This document shows, one piece after another, positions 9,081 to 18,081 of a stretch of DNA of 64,000 bases (its first letter is position 1; each line of letters starts with the position of its first letter). A program made the translations under genes and the position numbers. The notes below the pieces were generated by a model. It saw only the letters and a list, made by a program, of their open reading frames with translations, did not search any database and was not told where the DNA came from. Source of the DNA: Rhizobium sp. CCGE 510 (GTDB taxonomy: Bacteria; Pseudomonadota; Alphaproteobacteria; Rhizobiales; Rhizobiaceae); NCBI RefSeq assembly GCF_000292525.1, contig NZ_AEYF01000029.1, positions 62,001 through 126,000 on the forward strand. The letters are read 5' to 3'.

Positions 9081-9727
9081 ATGATGCGATCACCCACCGT
9101 TATCCGCTGTTCTCAGCAGCCGAATTCCGCCGCCGCGCCCTCAACCAGAATGGCGGCCCGGTCGATCATGCCTGGCGCGATCATGGGGACCACATCCTCA
9201 ATCCCGATATCGTGGCCGAGGTCGAGACCTTCAAGCTGCGCGACGCCGCCGTGCTCGTGCCCGTCGTCGACGACGGTGAGGAGGCGCATGTGATCTTCAC
9301 CAAGCGCACGGCGACGTTGCGCAAACATTCCGGGCAGATCGCCTTTCCCGGCGGCTCGATCGATCCCGCCGATATCTCACCGGAAATGGCGGCGATCCGC
9401 GAGACCGAAGAGGAGATCGGCCTCTCCGGTTCCTTCGTCGAGACCGTCGGGCGGTTGCCGAATTATCTTGCCTCGACCGGCTTCCGCATCACGCCGGTGC
9501 TCGGCGTCGTCACGCCGGGCTTCGCGCTGACGCTGAACCCGGCGGAGGTGGACGACGTGTTCGAGGTGCCGCTTTCCTTCCTGATGGACCCTGCCAATCA
9601 TACTCGCGACCGGCGTGTCATCGACGGCATCGACCGGCATTTCTACCGTGTGCCCTATGAAACCAGAATGATCTGGGGCATCACCGCCGGCATCGTCCGC
9701 ACGCTCTATGAAAGGCTTTATGCATGA
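9077..9727 (+). CDS. Nudix hydrolase, CoA pyrophosphatase type
   Basis: This is a 216-residue protein starting MNDAITHRYP. It has KRTATLRKHSGQIAFPGG, the CoA-pyrophosphatase extension, joined to a Nudix box in which PEMAAIRETEEEIGL supplies the metal-binding glutamates. Such enzymes hydrolyse CoA or related nucleotide diphosphates to 4'-phosphopantetheine and 3',5'-ADP. The start overlaps the DUF1285 stop (ATGA) and its own stop overlaps the start of the CCA gene. No signal peptide. Substrate is inferred from the family. Confidence 0.9.
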   Translation: MNDAITHRYPLFSAAEFRRRALNQNGGPVDHAWRDHGDHILNPDIVAEVETFKLRDAAVLVPVVDDGEEAHVIFTKRTATLRKHSGQIAFPGGSIDPADISPEMAAIRETEEEIGLSGSFVETVGRLPNYLASTGFRITPVLGVVTPGFALTLNPAEVDDVFEVPLSFLMDPANHTRDRRVIDGIDRHFYRVPYETRMIWGITAGIVRTLYERLYA

Positions 9728-10989
9728 CCGGTCTTGCCGACCAAGCATGGTTCCGCGACCCGGCTCTCGGCCGGATCCTGGCACTTCTCAATGGCGCCGG
9801 TGGGGCCGGTGGCGGGGAAGCGCGGATCGTCGGCGGCGCCGTGCGCAACAGCCTGATGGATCTGCCAGTCAGCGATATCGACATCGCCACGACACTCAGG
9901 CCGGAGGCGGTGATGGAGCGGGCGGCCGAGGCCGGCATCAAGGCGGTGCCGACGGGCCTGCAGCACGGCACGGTGACGCTGGTCATCGACGGCAAGCCCT
10001 TCGAGGTGACAACGCTTCGCACCGACGTCGAGACCGACGGACGCCATGCCAAGGTTGCCTTCAGCACCGACTGGAAGGCAGATGCCGAACGGCGGGATCT
10101 GACAATCAACGCGCTTTATGCCGATGCTGAGGGCGAGGTGGTGGATCTGGTCGGCGGGCTTGCCGATATAGAGGGGCGAAACATCCGTTTCATCGGCGAC
10201 GCGGCAAAGCGTATTGCCGAGGATCATCTGCGCATCCTGCGGTTCTTCCGCTTCTTTGCCTATTACGGCTCCGGCCGGCCGGATGCCGAGGGGCTGAAGG
10301 CGTGTTCGGCGGCGCGTTCGAAACTCAAGATGCTTTCGGCAGAACGAGTCTGGTCGGAGCTGCGGAAGCTGCTCGGTGCTGCCGATCCCGCCCGAGCGCT
10401 GCTCTGGATGCGGCAGGTGGCGGTGCTGACGGAAATCCTGCCGGAATCGGAACGATGGGGCATCGATGCCATCCCATCGCTGGTCGCCACCGAAAGGGCG
10501 CTCGGCTGGGCGCCCGATCCGCTGCTGCGGCTTGCGGCGATCGTGCCGCCCGACGCGGCGCGGCTGGAGGCGCTGGCAGCCCGGCTCAAGCTCTCGAATG
10601 CCGAAGCAGCCACCCTCAAGGCCTGGGCAATGGCCGCACCGGTCAATGACGACATGTCATCGGCCGCCTTCGAACGGCTGCTTTACCGCAACGGACCCGA
10701 CGGCATCATGACGCGGCTCAAGCTGGCGCTCGGCGTTGCGCGCGGCAAGGCTGAAGGGGATTTCGATGAAATGGCACGGTCGGCGCGGCTCGCCAAGCTC
10801 CTGGATCAAGCCGCGAACTGGAAGAAGCCGCAATTTCCGCTGAACGGCAGCGACGTGATCTCGGTCGGCATCGCGTCCGGCCCGCGCGTCGGAGAGCTGC
10901 TTGCCGGCCTGGAAAACCAGTGGGTGGAGGAAAACTTCGTTTCCGACCGGGCGGCGCTGCTCGCCCGGCTGCAGGAGCGGGTGCAGTGA
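9724..10989 (+). CDS. CCA tRNA nucleotidyltransferase / poly(A) polymerase family
   Basis: This 421-residue class II nucleotidyltransferase has RIVGGAVRNSLMDLPVSDIDIATT near residue 35, with the GG and DxD catalytic pair, then the motif RRDLTINALY and the nucleotide-recognition region RIAEDHLRILRFFRFFAYYG. It adds or repairs the CCA end of tRNA in the cytoplasm. The C-terminal half is helical and ends LLARLQERVQ. The start overlaps the Nudix stop. Length is normal for the alphaproteobacterial type without an HD domain. Confidence 0.93.
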   Translation: MTGLADQAWFRDPALGRILALLNGAGGAGGGEARIVGGAVRNSLMDLPVSDIDIATTLRPEAVMERAAEAGIKAVPTGLQHGTVTLVIDGKPFEVTTLRTDVETDGRHAKVAFSTDWKADAERRDLTINALYADAEGEVVDLVGGLADIEGRNIRFIGDAAKRIAEDHLRILRFFRFFAYYGSGRPDAEGLKACSAARSKLKMLSAERVWSELRKLLGAADPARALLWMRQVAVLTEILPESERWGIDAIPSLVATERALGWAPDPLLRLAAIVPPDAARLEALAARLKLSNAEAATLKAWAMAAPVNDDMSSAAFERLLYRNGPDGIMTRLKLALGVARGKAEGDFDEMARSARLAKLLDQAANWKKPQFPLNGSDVISVGIASGPRVGELLAGLENQWVEENFVSDRAALLARLQERVQ

Positions 10990-11175
10990 TCAGGCTGCAT
11001 TCACCTGGTCACGAATGCGAGCCTTGATATTATCCACCATGTTCTCGCGGATCGTGGTTTCGCCGTGAGCGGTTTTCAGATGCTCGATGGCGCGGCGGAC
11101 CACCTCGGCGTCGCTGTCTGCCCGTGTATGCCAAGCGCAGCCCGGGACGAGAGTGCCACATTCGAAAAGTCGCAT
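10990..11175 (-). CDS. DUF1059 small protein
   Basis: This is a 61-residue protein beginning MRLFECGTLVPGCAWHTRA, with conserved cysteines and the pattern CxW-H that marks DUF1059, then a helical tail ending in ARIRDQVNAA. ATG at 11175 is chosen because GAGGAGA lies just upstream. The gene converges on the CCA gene with no space (stop at 10990 next to 10989). Function unknown; the family is often small and stress associated, but nothing here tests that. Confidence 0.8.
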   Translation of the reverse strand: MRLFECGTLVPGCAWHTRADSDAEVVRRAIEHLKTAHGETTIRENMVDNIKARIRDQVNAA

Positions 11176-11253
11176 GGTCTTCTCCTCTGTTCGAAAACAC
11201 AAAGACGATCGCGATCTCACGCGATTTATGAATGTGCGGGGGGAGGGAAGGTT

Positions 11254-11279
11254 CCGGCCGGCATCAATATGCCGGCCGG
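11254..11279 (-). terminator. Perfect GC-rich hairpin downstream of the 89-codon gene
   Basis: Two perfect 11-base arms (CCGGCCGGCAT and its complement) flank a four-base loop. It sits 12 bases beyond the stop of the minus-strand gene at 11292, so it probably ends or stabilises that transcript. There is no good T-run, so it may be a stability hairpin rather than a full intrinsic terminator. Confidence 0.5.
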
Positions 11280-11291
11280 TGAAAGGCCGTT

Positions 11292-11561
11292 TCAGTCGGG
11301 CATCGCCCAGGCTTTGTAGGTATCCGAAAGCTGGCCGGGCATGTTGCTGTTGGCGGCCGCTGCTTCGTTCTGCAGCTGTTCGGGCGACTTTCCGCCAGCC
11401 AATTGCAGCTTGACCTGCTCGATGAAGCAGGACAGCGGCAGATCCGACCCGCTCTTGGTCCGCAGCTTTTCGGCGATGCGCGTTAGAAACTCGGATGTGT
11501 CGATCGTGCGGGATGCTTCCTGGACATCCGTGGACGCAGGCGAGCCACTTTGTATCGTCAT
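11292..11561 (-). CDS. Hypothetical 89-residue protein
   Basis: The start is fixed by a strong GGAGGAGG site seven bases before ATG at 11561. The protein is soluble, mixed charge, with TSEFLTRIAEKLR and SCFIEQVKLQLAGGKSPEQLQNEA segments that are likely helices and a low-complexity NEAAAANSNMPG stretch near the end. I do not recognise the family. It is separate from its neighbours, with hemF upstream on the same strand about 100 bases away. Confidence 0.65.
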   Translation of the reverse strand: MTIQSGSPASTDVQEASRTIDTSEFLTRIAEKLRTKSGSDLPLSCFIEQVKLQLAGGKSPEQLQNEAAAANSNMPGQLSDTYKAWAMPD

Positions 11562-11664
11562 GACAATCCTCCTCCGATTGTTACGCACATACATATAAAG
11601 TTAGGACACGCTTAATTTTCGTGAAGGCCTATCAACTCGAATTTATCGATGAGTTATCACAGCG

Positions 11665-12576
11665 TCATGGCCAGCGGACGACGGGGGGCAACGATGAGAG
11701 AATGGATTCAACGTTTCCGCCGGTCTTCAGGCCGAAGATCGTACCGCGATCATACAGCAGATTGAATTCGACGTAACGGCCGCGGCGGACCAATTGTTCG
11801 TCGCGGTCGGCCTCCGTCCACAACTTATTGAAGTTGGAGCGGACGATTTTCGGATAGACCATGGCGAAGGCCCGGCCGACATCGCGGGTGAAGGCGAAAT
11901 CGGCGTCCCAGCCGCCGGCTTCCTCGCCGGAATGCAGCCAGTCGTAGAAGATGCCGCCAATGCCGCGGGCCTCATTGCGGTGTTTCAGGAAGAAATATTC
12001 GTCGCACCAGGACTTGTAGGCATCGTAATCGGCGACGGCATGATTGCGGCAGGCGATCTCCATAGCCTTGTGGAAGAGCTGGCTGTCCTCGTCTTCCTGC
12101 GTACGACGGCGCGACAGAACCGGCGTCAGATCGGCGCCCCCGCCGAACCAGTGGCTGGTGGTGACCACCATCCGGGTGTTCATATGCACGGCCGGGACGT
12201 TGGGATTGACGGGATGGGCGATCAGCGAAATGCCCGAGGCCCAGAAACGCGGATCGTCCTTGGCGCCAGGTATCTGTGCCCGGAAGTCGGGCGAGAACTC
12301 GCCATGGACGGTGGAGGTGTGAACGCCGACCTTCTCGAAGACACGGCCCTCCATCATCGACATGCGGCCACCGCCGCCGCCGCCGTTTTCGCGCGACCAG
12401 TCCTTGGCGACAAAGCGGCCGGGCTCCTGATCGGAGAGCGGACCTTCCAACTCGTCTTCAAGGGCTTCGAAGGAGGCGCAGATCGTATCGCGCAGTCCTT
12501 CGAACCAGTTGCGGGCCGCCGCCTTCTTCTCTTCGATATCTTCAGGCAAGCCGATCGGCAGTTCCGGTCTTTCCAT
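11665..12576 (-). CDS. hemF: Oxygen-dependent coproporphyrinogen III oxidase
   Basis: The 303-residue protein matches HemF throughout: [12 protein letters not shown] near residue 70, [22 protein letters not shown] with the conserved histidine, and the C-terminal [24 protein letters not shown]. It converts coproporphyrinogen III to protoporphyrinogen IX using oxygen in haem synthesis, acting as a cytosolic dimer. The ATG at 12576 has GGAGG in place. It fits with the bc1 complex genes nearby as a consumer of haem, though they are not in one operon. Confidence 0.97.
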   Translation of the reverse strand: MERPELPIGLPEDIEEKKAAARNWFEGLRDTICASFEALEDELEGPLSDQEPGRFVAKDWSRENGGGGGGRMSMMEGRVFEKVGVHTSTVHGEFSPDFRAQIPGAKDDPRFWASGISLIAHPVNPNVPAVHMNTRMVVTTSHWFGGGADLTPVLSRRRTQEDEDSQLFHKAMEIACRNHAVADYDAYKSWCDEYFFLKHRNEARGIGGIFYDWLHSGEEAGGWDADFAFTRDVGRAFAMVYPKIVRSNFNKLWTEADRDEQLVRRGRYVEFNLLYDRGTIFGLKTGGNVESILSSLPPVVRWP

Positions 12577-12753
12577 TCGCGCCTCCGGCGGTCGGCATCT
12601 CCTTAGGAGGCGACTCGCTCATTCTCGATTACCCGCCCCGTCTATCAGGTGGCGCCGCATCTCGCCAAGCCGAGGCATCACGCCCAAGCGCTTCCAAGAT
12701 TCGACTCGCAAATCACGAATTTCGATACTACCTTTTTGGGAAGAGGTAGGTTG

Positions 12754-13014
12754 ATGAAAAAAGTTCCAGGACCTCCGTCCTTCGACGGCCTGAAGCGCAG
12801 GATTGCGAGACATCGGGCGGAAACGTCCTCCCGCAGGAAAGACCACTTCGTGCGTGAGACATATTGCCTCGGCCTGATCGACGCACGCGCCAAGGCGCGC
12901 GAATGGTTCGACGAATATCCGAAAGCCGCCTACTGGACAGAGGTGGAGAGCTGGCGCCAGCTCGACGGCGACCAGATCGAGTTCACAATGCGCCGCCTGC
13001 CTTCGGCGGACTGA
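12754..13014 (+). CDS. Hypothetical 86-residue protein, conserved style
   Basis: Starts MKKVPGPPSFDGLKRRIARHR after a GAGGTAGG site. The sequence is rich in basic residues in the first 30 positions and aromatic residues later (REWFDEYPKAAYWTEVESW). No signal peptide or membrane segment. I do not recognise the family. It is alone on the plus strand between hemF and the phosphate cotransporter gene, converging on the latter with three bases between stops. Confidence 0.65.
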   Translation: MKKVPGPPSFDGLKRRIARHRAETSSRRKDHFVRETYCLGLIDARAKAREWFDEYPKAAYWTEVESWRQLDGDQIEFTMRRLPSAD

Positions 13015-13017
13015 TCG

Positions 13018-14664
13018 TCACTCCGCGGCGGGCCGCACGCGGCTTTCGATCAACAGGCCACTCTCGTCCATGATCGGATGCGCCACAGAGACGATGTGGG
13101 CGTTGACCCGCTTCAGGTCGCGCAGCATGTCGAGATGCAGCGAACTCGTCTGCAGGCTGTCGGCGCGGCCGTCGCGCAGGCGTTCGAGATGGCGCTCGGC
13201 CGATTGCTTCTCCATCCGGCGCACCTCAACCTTTATTTCCATCATCTGCCGGGCGAGATTGAAATCGCGGGTGACGAAGATCGTCTGGGCGACGCGCAGA
13301 TTGTCGATCGTCAGGTCGAACAGCTTGCGCAGTTCCTGATGACCGTCATCGGAAAATTTCAGGCCAAGTGAGATCTTCTTCGCCACCTGCTCCCGCAAGC
13401 CCTTTTCGATGATGTCGCCCATATGTTCGAGATTGATCGCATAATCGATGACGACGATCGAGCGACGGGCGTTCTCGTCGGTGAGCCCGTCGCGGCCGAG
13501 CTTCGAGAGATAGATCTTCACTTCCTGCTGCAGCCGGTCGACGCGCTCTTCGAGAGCCGGGATTTCGGCAAGTTTGCTGGCATCATTCTGCTCGAAGGCT
13601 TCGGAGACCCTAACCAGCATGCGCTCGATGAGGTCGCCGACGCCGAGCACTTCGCGGGTGGCGCTCGCAAGGGCAATGACAGGTGTCGAAAGCTCCTGCG
13701 CATCGAGATATTTCGGTGCGTTGTCAGGCTCCGGCTGATCCGGCACCAGCCGGGCCATCAGGGTGGCGAGCGGCCGGGAGAATGGCCAAGCGAGTGCTGC
13801 GAGCAGAAGGTTGAAGGCGAGATGCGCGTCGACCGGCAGCTTGGCCGGACCGAAGGGCAGCATCTGGATGAGTTCGGCGCCATAGCCCGCCAGCGGCAGG
13901 GCGATGAAACAGCCGAGCGTCCGGACGGCCAGGTTGCCGAGGGTGACGCGCCGCGCCGAAACCGGGCCGGACAAGGTCGCGATGACAGGCGGTATCGCGC
14001 CGCCGAGATTGGCGCCAAGCACGAGAACGATGACGAGTTCAGCCGAGACCAGGCCCGCCGAGGCCAGCGACAGGATAAGCACAACCACTGCCAGGCTCGA
14101 CGAGGATAGGAAGGCAAGGCCTGCCGAAAAGAACAGTGCAACGGGGAGCGCGCCATCCAGCAGGCCGATGAAGGCGGCGAGAGCCGGAGAGGCGCGCATC
14201 GGCTCCGTCGCGAGGCCGAGCAGATGCAGCGACAGCAGCATCAGACCAATGCCGATCAGCGCGCCGCCACCGCCCTGGCGGGCGCTGGAACGGCCACGGT
14301 AAAGCACGATGCCTGTCAGGATCAGCAGCGGAGAGAGCCATTCGATGCCGGTGGCGACGATCCAAGCGGTGATCGCCGTGCCGACATTGGCGCCGAGCAG
14401 GACGATCTGCGCCATGCGCGGCTTGATCAGGTCACGTTCGACGAAGGATGCGGTCATCAGCGCCGTTGCCGTCGAACTCTGCAGCGCGATGGTCGCCACC
14501 AGTCCCGACAGAAAGGAACGGAAGCCACCGCGCGTGCCGCTCGCCAGCCCTGTTCTCAGACGTGCGCCGAAGGCCCTGGACACGCCGTCCTTCACCTGCG
14601 CGAGGCCGAACAGCAGCAACGCCACGGCGCCGAACAGATTGATCATGATGATTGTGGAATCCAT
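13018..14664 (-). CDS. Na+/phosphate cotransporter family protein (NptA/YjbB type) with PhoU-like tail
   Basis: This is a 548-residue membrane protein. Two Na/Pi repeats are visible: the first with LQSSTATALMTASFVERD and GANVGTAITAW, the second with SSSSLAVVVLILSLASAG and GANLGGAIPPVIATL. Residues from about 320 on form a cytosolic helical PhoU-like domain. It is likely a low-affinity phosphate transporter or exporter; the direction cannot be told. There are eight or so hydrophobic segments before the tail. It is monocistronic as far as spacing shows. Confidence 0.9.
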   Translation of the reverse strand: MDSTIIMINLFGAVALLLFGLAQVKDGVSRAFGARLRTGLASGTRGGFRSFLSGLVATIALQSSTATALMTASFVERDLIKPRMAQIVLLGANVGTAITAWIVATGIEWLSPLLILTGIVLYRGRSSARQGGGGALIGIGLMLLSLHLLGLATEPMRASPALAAFIGLLDGALPVALFFSAGLAFLSSSSLAVVVLILSLASAGLVSAELVIVLVLGANLGGAIPPVIATLSGPVSARRVTLGNLAVRTLGCFIALPLAGYGAELIQMLPFGPAKLPVDAHLAFNLLLAALAWPFSRPLATLMARLVPDQPEPDNAPKYLDAQELSTPVIALASATREVLGVGDLIERMLVRVSEAFEQNDASKLAEIPALEERVDRLQQEVKIYLSKLGRDGLTDENARRSIVVIDYAINLEHMGDIIEKGLREQVAKKISLGLKFSDDGHQELRKLFDLTIDNLRVAQTIFVTRDFNLARQMMEIKVEVRRMEKQSAERHLERLRDGRADSLQTSSLHLDMLRDLKRVNAHIVSVAHPIMDESGLLIESRVRPAAE

Positions 14665-14876
14665 TTCTTGTTTTTATTCTTCTTTCGTAGTCTGGAAAAG
14701 TTGTGCTTTCCTCGCATGGCGTCCAACCTATTGGAATCATGGAGGCTACGTAGTATTTTTGATTGCTCGGCTAATAAATATACGCCGGTTTGACGGATAG
14801 ACAACGCTATTTTGCGACATATTCGTCAGCGGATCAGCAATTCTGCGGGCTTTTGCCCTGCACGCGCCAGCAGCGG

Positions 14877-15341
14877 TCAGGCCCAGACGGTCTGGCGCAT
14901 CGCTTCGCCGACAATCATTGCAGCCGAGACGGCGACGTTGATCGAGCGCTGGCCTTCGACCATCGGGATTAGGATGCGCGCATCGGCCTTCTCATGGACC
15001 TGATCCGGCACGCCGGCGCTTTCGCGGCCGAAAAGCAGAATATCGTCGGGGCGAAAGGCAAGATCGGTGTAGCGATCCGCAGCCTTGGTCGAGGCGAGGA
15101 TAAGGCGGCGGCCGGTGGTCAGACGCCACGCCTCGAAGCGGTCCCAGCTGACATGGCGGGTGAGGCTCGCTGCGGCGATATAATCCATGCCTGATCGTTT
15201 CAGATTGCGGTCGGAGACGTCGAAGCCGGCGGGCTCGATCAGATCGACCGCAAAGCCCAGGCAGGCTGCAAGACGCAGGATCGTGCCGGTATTGCCGGGA
15301 ATATCCGGCTGGTAGAGTGCCAGTCTCAGGTCCGTCATCAT
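14877..15341 (-). CDS. trmL: tRNA (cytidine(34)-2'-O)-methyltransferase
   Basis: The 154-residue SPOUT methyltransferase has the three knot motifs: YQPDIPGNTGTILRLAACLG at the N terminus, LFGRESAGVP in the middle and IPMVEGQRSINVAVSAAMIV near the end. TrmL methylates the wobble base of some leucine tRNAs. Two adjacent ATG codons at 15341 and 15338 are possible starts. It is divergent from the leader ORF and ABC transporter genes, with a shared upstream region of about 170 bases. Confidence 0.93.
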   Translation of the reverse strand: MMTDLRLALYQPDIPGNTGTILRLAACLGFAVDLIEPAGFDVSDRNLKRSGMDYIAAASLTRHVSWDRFEAWRLTTGRRLILASTKAADRYTDLAFRPDDILLFGRESAGVPDQVHEKADARILIPMVEGQRSINVAVSAAMIVGEAMRQTVWA

Positions 15342-15512
15342 GCCCGCTTCTTGGGTTGCGTTTCCACGCGAGAGGCCTAATACAACCTTGCTTTCGGCGC
15401 AACAGGGCGCATTTTGGCTCCGAAACGTTAACTTGCGCCATTATTGGGCTGGAAATTTCGCGATTTTCGCGTTATCCATGCATGTCTTCAGTCGCCAGCA
15501 GGGAGGGCCGTC

Positions 15513-15578
15513 ATGAATATTTTGCTCGATATGCGCTTTCCCGCCGTGATGCCGATCAAGGCGACATGGCGCCGCTAG
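15513..15578 (+). CDS. Short leader ORF (21 codons) upstream of the ABC exporter gene
   Basis: A GGGAGGG ribosome site lies five bases before ATG; the reading frame is MNILLDMRFP followed by eleven residues ending KATWRR and TAG. It ends 149 bases before the ABC transporter start. A short hairpin (GGCTG, TTT, CAGCC) lies at about 15619-15631 between the two. The layout fits a translated leader controlling the exporter, as in drug-inducible systems, or a small membrane peptide. Translation is inferred from the ribosome site only. Confidence 0.5.
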   Translation: MNILLDMRFPAVMPIKATWRR

Positions 15579-15727
15579 GGCGTATTTCCTCCTGAAGTTC
15601 CCCTTTTGATTCGATTGTGCGGCTGTTTCAGCCTCGCCCCTTGAACGTTCGGTTCCCATATGTGCTTGCAGGGCGCTGGGATGGCGCGAAGCCGGGAGCC
15701 GGAACGCTGACGTTTCGGAGCAATTTC

Positions 15728-17584
15728 ATGTTTGGCTGGTTCGAACAGCGACTCAATCCCTTTCCGAGCGAGGAGCCCGTCGCTCCGCCGAAGGGTCTCT
15801 TCGCCTTTTGCTGGCACTACAGCAAACCGGCAGCGCCTTGGCTCGGCCTAATGGCCCTGCTGACCGCGCTGATCGCCGTCGGCGAAGTGGCGCTCTTCCA
15901 GTTTCTCGGCGACATCGTCGACTGGCTGACCAATGCCGATCGCGCCACCTTCCTGGAGAGGGAAGGCCATAAGCTTTTCTGGATGGCGGCGCTGGTGCTG
16001 ATCGGTCTGCCGCTGACGGCAGGGCTCGATTCTCTGATCATGCATCAGATGATGCTCGGCAATTATCCGATGATCGCACGCTGGCAGATGCACCGCTTCC
16101 TGCTGCGCCACAGCATGACGTTCTTCGCCAACGAGTTTGCCGGGCGCGTGGCGACCAAAGTCATGCAGACCTCGCTTGCCGTGCGCGAAACGGTGATGAA
16201 AATCCTCGATGTCTTCGTCTACGTCGTGACGTACTTCCTGACGATGATTATCGTCATCGCTGCGGCAGACTGGCGGCTGATGATCCCGATCCTCGTCTGG
16301 CTCGCCGTCTATATCGGCATCGTCGCTTATTTCGTGCCGCGGCTTCGCAAGATCGCTGCGGCGCAGGCGGATGCACGCTCGATGATGACGGGCCGCGTGG
16401 TCGACAGCTATACGAATATCGCCACCGTCAAGCTGTTTTCCCATGCGGGCCGCGAGGAGGTCTATGCCAAGGAGGGCATGGACGAGTTCCTGCAGACCGT
16501 TCACAAGCAGATGCGCAAGGTGACGCTCTTCCACATCAGCGTCTATCTGAACAACTGTGTCGCGCTCTTCGTCATCTCCGGTCTGTCGATCTGGTTCTGG
16601 CTGAACGGAGCGATCTCGGTCGGCGCCATCGCCATCGCCATCGGACTTGCAATGCGCGTCAACGGCATGTCGCAATGGATCATGTGGGAAGTCTCGGCGC
16701 TGTTCGAGAATATCGGCACGGTCTATGACGGCATGGAGATGATGAGCAAACAGCACGACATCGTCGACAAGCCGGGCGCACCCAGTTTGACGGCGAAGAA
16801 GGGCGCGATCCACTACGACCGCATCCGCTTCCATTACGGCAAGAGCAAGGGCGTCATCGACAATCTGTCGCTCGACATCAGGGCGGGCGAGAAGGTCGGC
16901 CTCGTCGGCCGCTCCGGCGCCGGCAAGACGACATTGATGAACCTGTTGCTGCGCTTCTACGACCTGGAGAGTGGGCGCATCACCATCGATGGGCAGGACA
17001 TCGCCGGCGTCTCGCAGGAAAGCCTGCGCTCGCTGATCGGCGTGGTGACCCAGGATACCTCGCTGCTGCATCGCTCGATCCGCGACAACATCGCCTATGG
17101 CCGTCCCGATGCCTCGGATATCGAGATCATCGAGGCCGCCAAGCGCGCCAATGCCTGGGAGTTCATCGAAGGGCTGGTCGACATGCAGGGCCGCGAGGGG
17201 CTCGACGCGCAGGTCGGCGAACGCGGCGTCAAGCTCTCCGGCGGCCAGCGGCAGCGCGTCGCGATCGCCCGCGTCTTCCTGAAGGACGCGCCAATCCTGG
17301 TGCTCGACGAGGCAACCTCGGCGCTCGATTCGGAAGTCGAGGCGGCGATCCAGGAGAACCTGTTTGCCCTGATGGAGGGCAAGACGGTGATCGCGATCGC
17401 CCACCGGCTTTCGACGCTGACGGAGATGGACCGGCTGATCGTGCTCGACAAGGGCCGAATCATCGAGGCCGGTTCGCATGCCGAACTCGTCGAAGGAGGC
17501 GGCATCTATGCCGACCTCTGGAACCGCCAGTCCGGCGGCTTCCTCTCCGATCACGCCGAAGAGACCGAAGAAGCGGCGGAATGA
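15728..17584 (+). CDS. ABC exporter half-transporter, permease-ATPase fusion (first of a pair)
   Basis: The 618-residue protein has an N-terminal six-helix membrane domain (about residues 35-320) and a C-terminal ATPase. ATPase motifs are complete: Walker A GRSGAGKTTLM, Q-loop VVTQDTSLLH, signature LSGGQRQRVAIAR, Walker B ILVLDEATSALDSE with catalytic glutamate, and H-loop IAIAHRLST. The start MFGWFEQRLNPF is chosen because earlier in-frame sequence has no transporter character. A very similar gene follows at 18082, so a heterodimer is likely. The substrate (lipid, drug or peptide) cannot be told. A terminator follows. Confidence 0.9.
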   Translation: MFGWFEQRLNPFPSEEPVAPPKGLFAFCWHYSKPAAPWLGLMALLTALIAVGEVALFQFLGDIVDWLTNADRATFLEREGHKLFWMAALVLIGLPLTAGLDSLIMHQMMLGNYPMIARWQMHRFLLRHSMTFFANEFAGRVATKVMQTSLAVRETVMKILDVFVYVVTYFLTMIIVIAAADWRLMIPILVWLAVYIGIVAYFVPRLRKIAAAQADARSMMTGRVVDSYTNIATVKLFSHAGREEVYAKEGMDEFLQTVHKQMRKVTLFHISVYLNNCVALFVISGLSIWFWLNGAISVGAIAIAIGLAMRVNGMSQWIMWEVSALFENIGTVYDGMEMMSKQHDIVDKPGAPSLTAKKGAIHYDRIRFHYGKSKGVIDNLSLDIRAGEKVGLVGRSGAGKTTLMNLLLRFYDLESGRITIDGQDIAGVSQESLRSLIGVVTQDTSLLHRSIRDNIAYGRPDASDIEIIEAAKRANAWEFIEGLVDMQGREGLDAQVGERGVKLSGGQRQRVAIARVFLKDAPILVLDEATSALDSEVEAAIQENLFALMEGKTVIAIAHRLSTLTEMDRLIVLDKGRIIEAGSHAELVEGGGIYADLWNRQSGGFLSDHAEETEEAAE

Positions 17585-17588
17585 TAAC

Positions 17589-17620
17589 GGCCTTCCCGGC
17601 GGAAGCAGGGAAGGCCTTTT
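17589..17620 (+). terminator. Intrinsic terminator after first ABC gene
   Basis: Stem GGCCTTCCC with its perfect complement, 10-base loop, then TTTT, starting five bases past the ABC stop codon. It implies that the two ABC genes have separate transcripts or partial read-through. Confidence 0.75.
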
Positions 17621-17688
17621 GAATTTCTAACCTGGCTACTTTATGCATGCCAACGATATTGAGGACTGCGAACGGACGCCCCGTCCAT

Positions 17689-17919
17689 TCACAGGCTGTC
17701 GGCCCAGTCGATGACGCGGTCATGTTCGACGAGGATGATGGTGTTGGCGGCGGCCAGTGTGCGCAGCGTGACGATGCGGCGGCGCTCCTCTTGGTCGAGC
17801 CAGGCGGTAACCGCCTCTGTTACGATTTCGTCGCGCGGCAATGCCAGGTCGAGAGCCAGGGCATCGAGCCTTTCCGCGAGCGGAAGCGGAATATGCACAT
17901 CGAGCATTTTCGTTTCCAT
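17689..17919 (-). CDS. Ribbon-helix-helix (CopG/ParD-like) protein, orphan antitoxin-like
   Basis: The 76-residue protein starts METKMLDVHIPLPLAERL, a beta-strand then helix typical of ribbon-helix-helix DNA-binding proteins, followed by ALPRDEIVTEAVTAWLDQEE, the second helix. The C terminus ends HDRVIDWADSL, which resembles the toxin-binding tail of ParD/RelB-type antitoxins. No toxin gene follows it: the next bases downstream hold a terminator and the ABC gene on the other strand. It may be a relic antitoxin or a regulator of the flanking ABC genes. Confidence 0.75.
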   Translation of the reverse strand: METKMLDVHIPLPLAERLDALALDLALPRDEIVTEAVTAWLDQEERRRIVTLRTLAAANTIILVEHDRVIDWADSL

Positions 17920-18081
17920 GGATATTCTCTCCGGTGAAGCGCGATCGTATCGTCAGATTGTGACGGGTTCGGGGGCAATCAATGGCGATGCCGTCGATGT
18001 TATCGTTCATTACCAAAATATAAGGTTGCGTCCGCTTTTCATTCCCTTTGCCACTCGGCTCAATCCGCCTATATCGCTTCC

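Noticed and set aside
15848..17554. Long open frame (568 codons) on the minus strand opposite the first ABC gene
   Set aside because: It is the antisense shadow of a high-GC gene; it has no domain and a low-complexity Asp/Gln/Arg composition.
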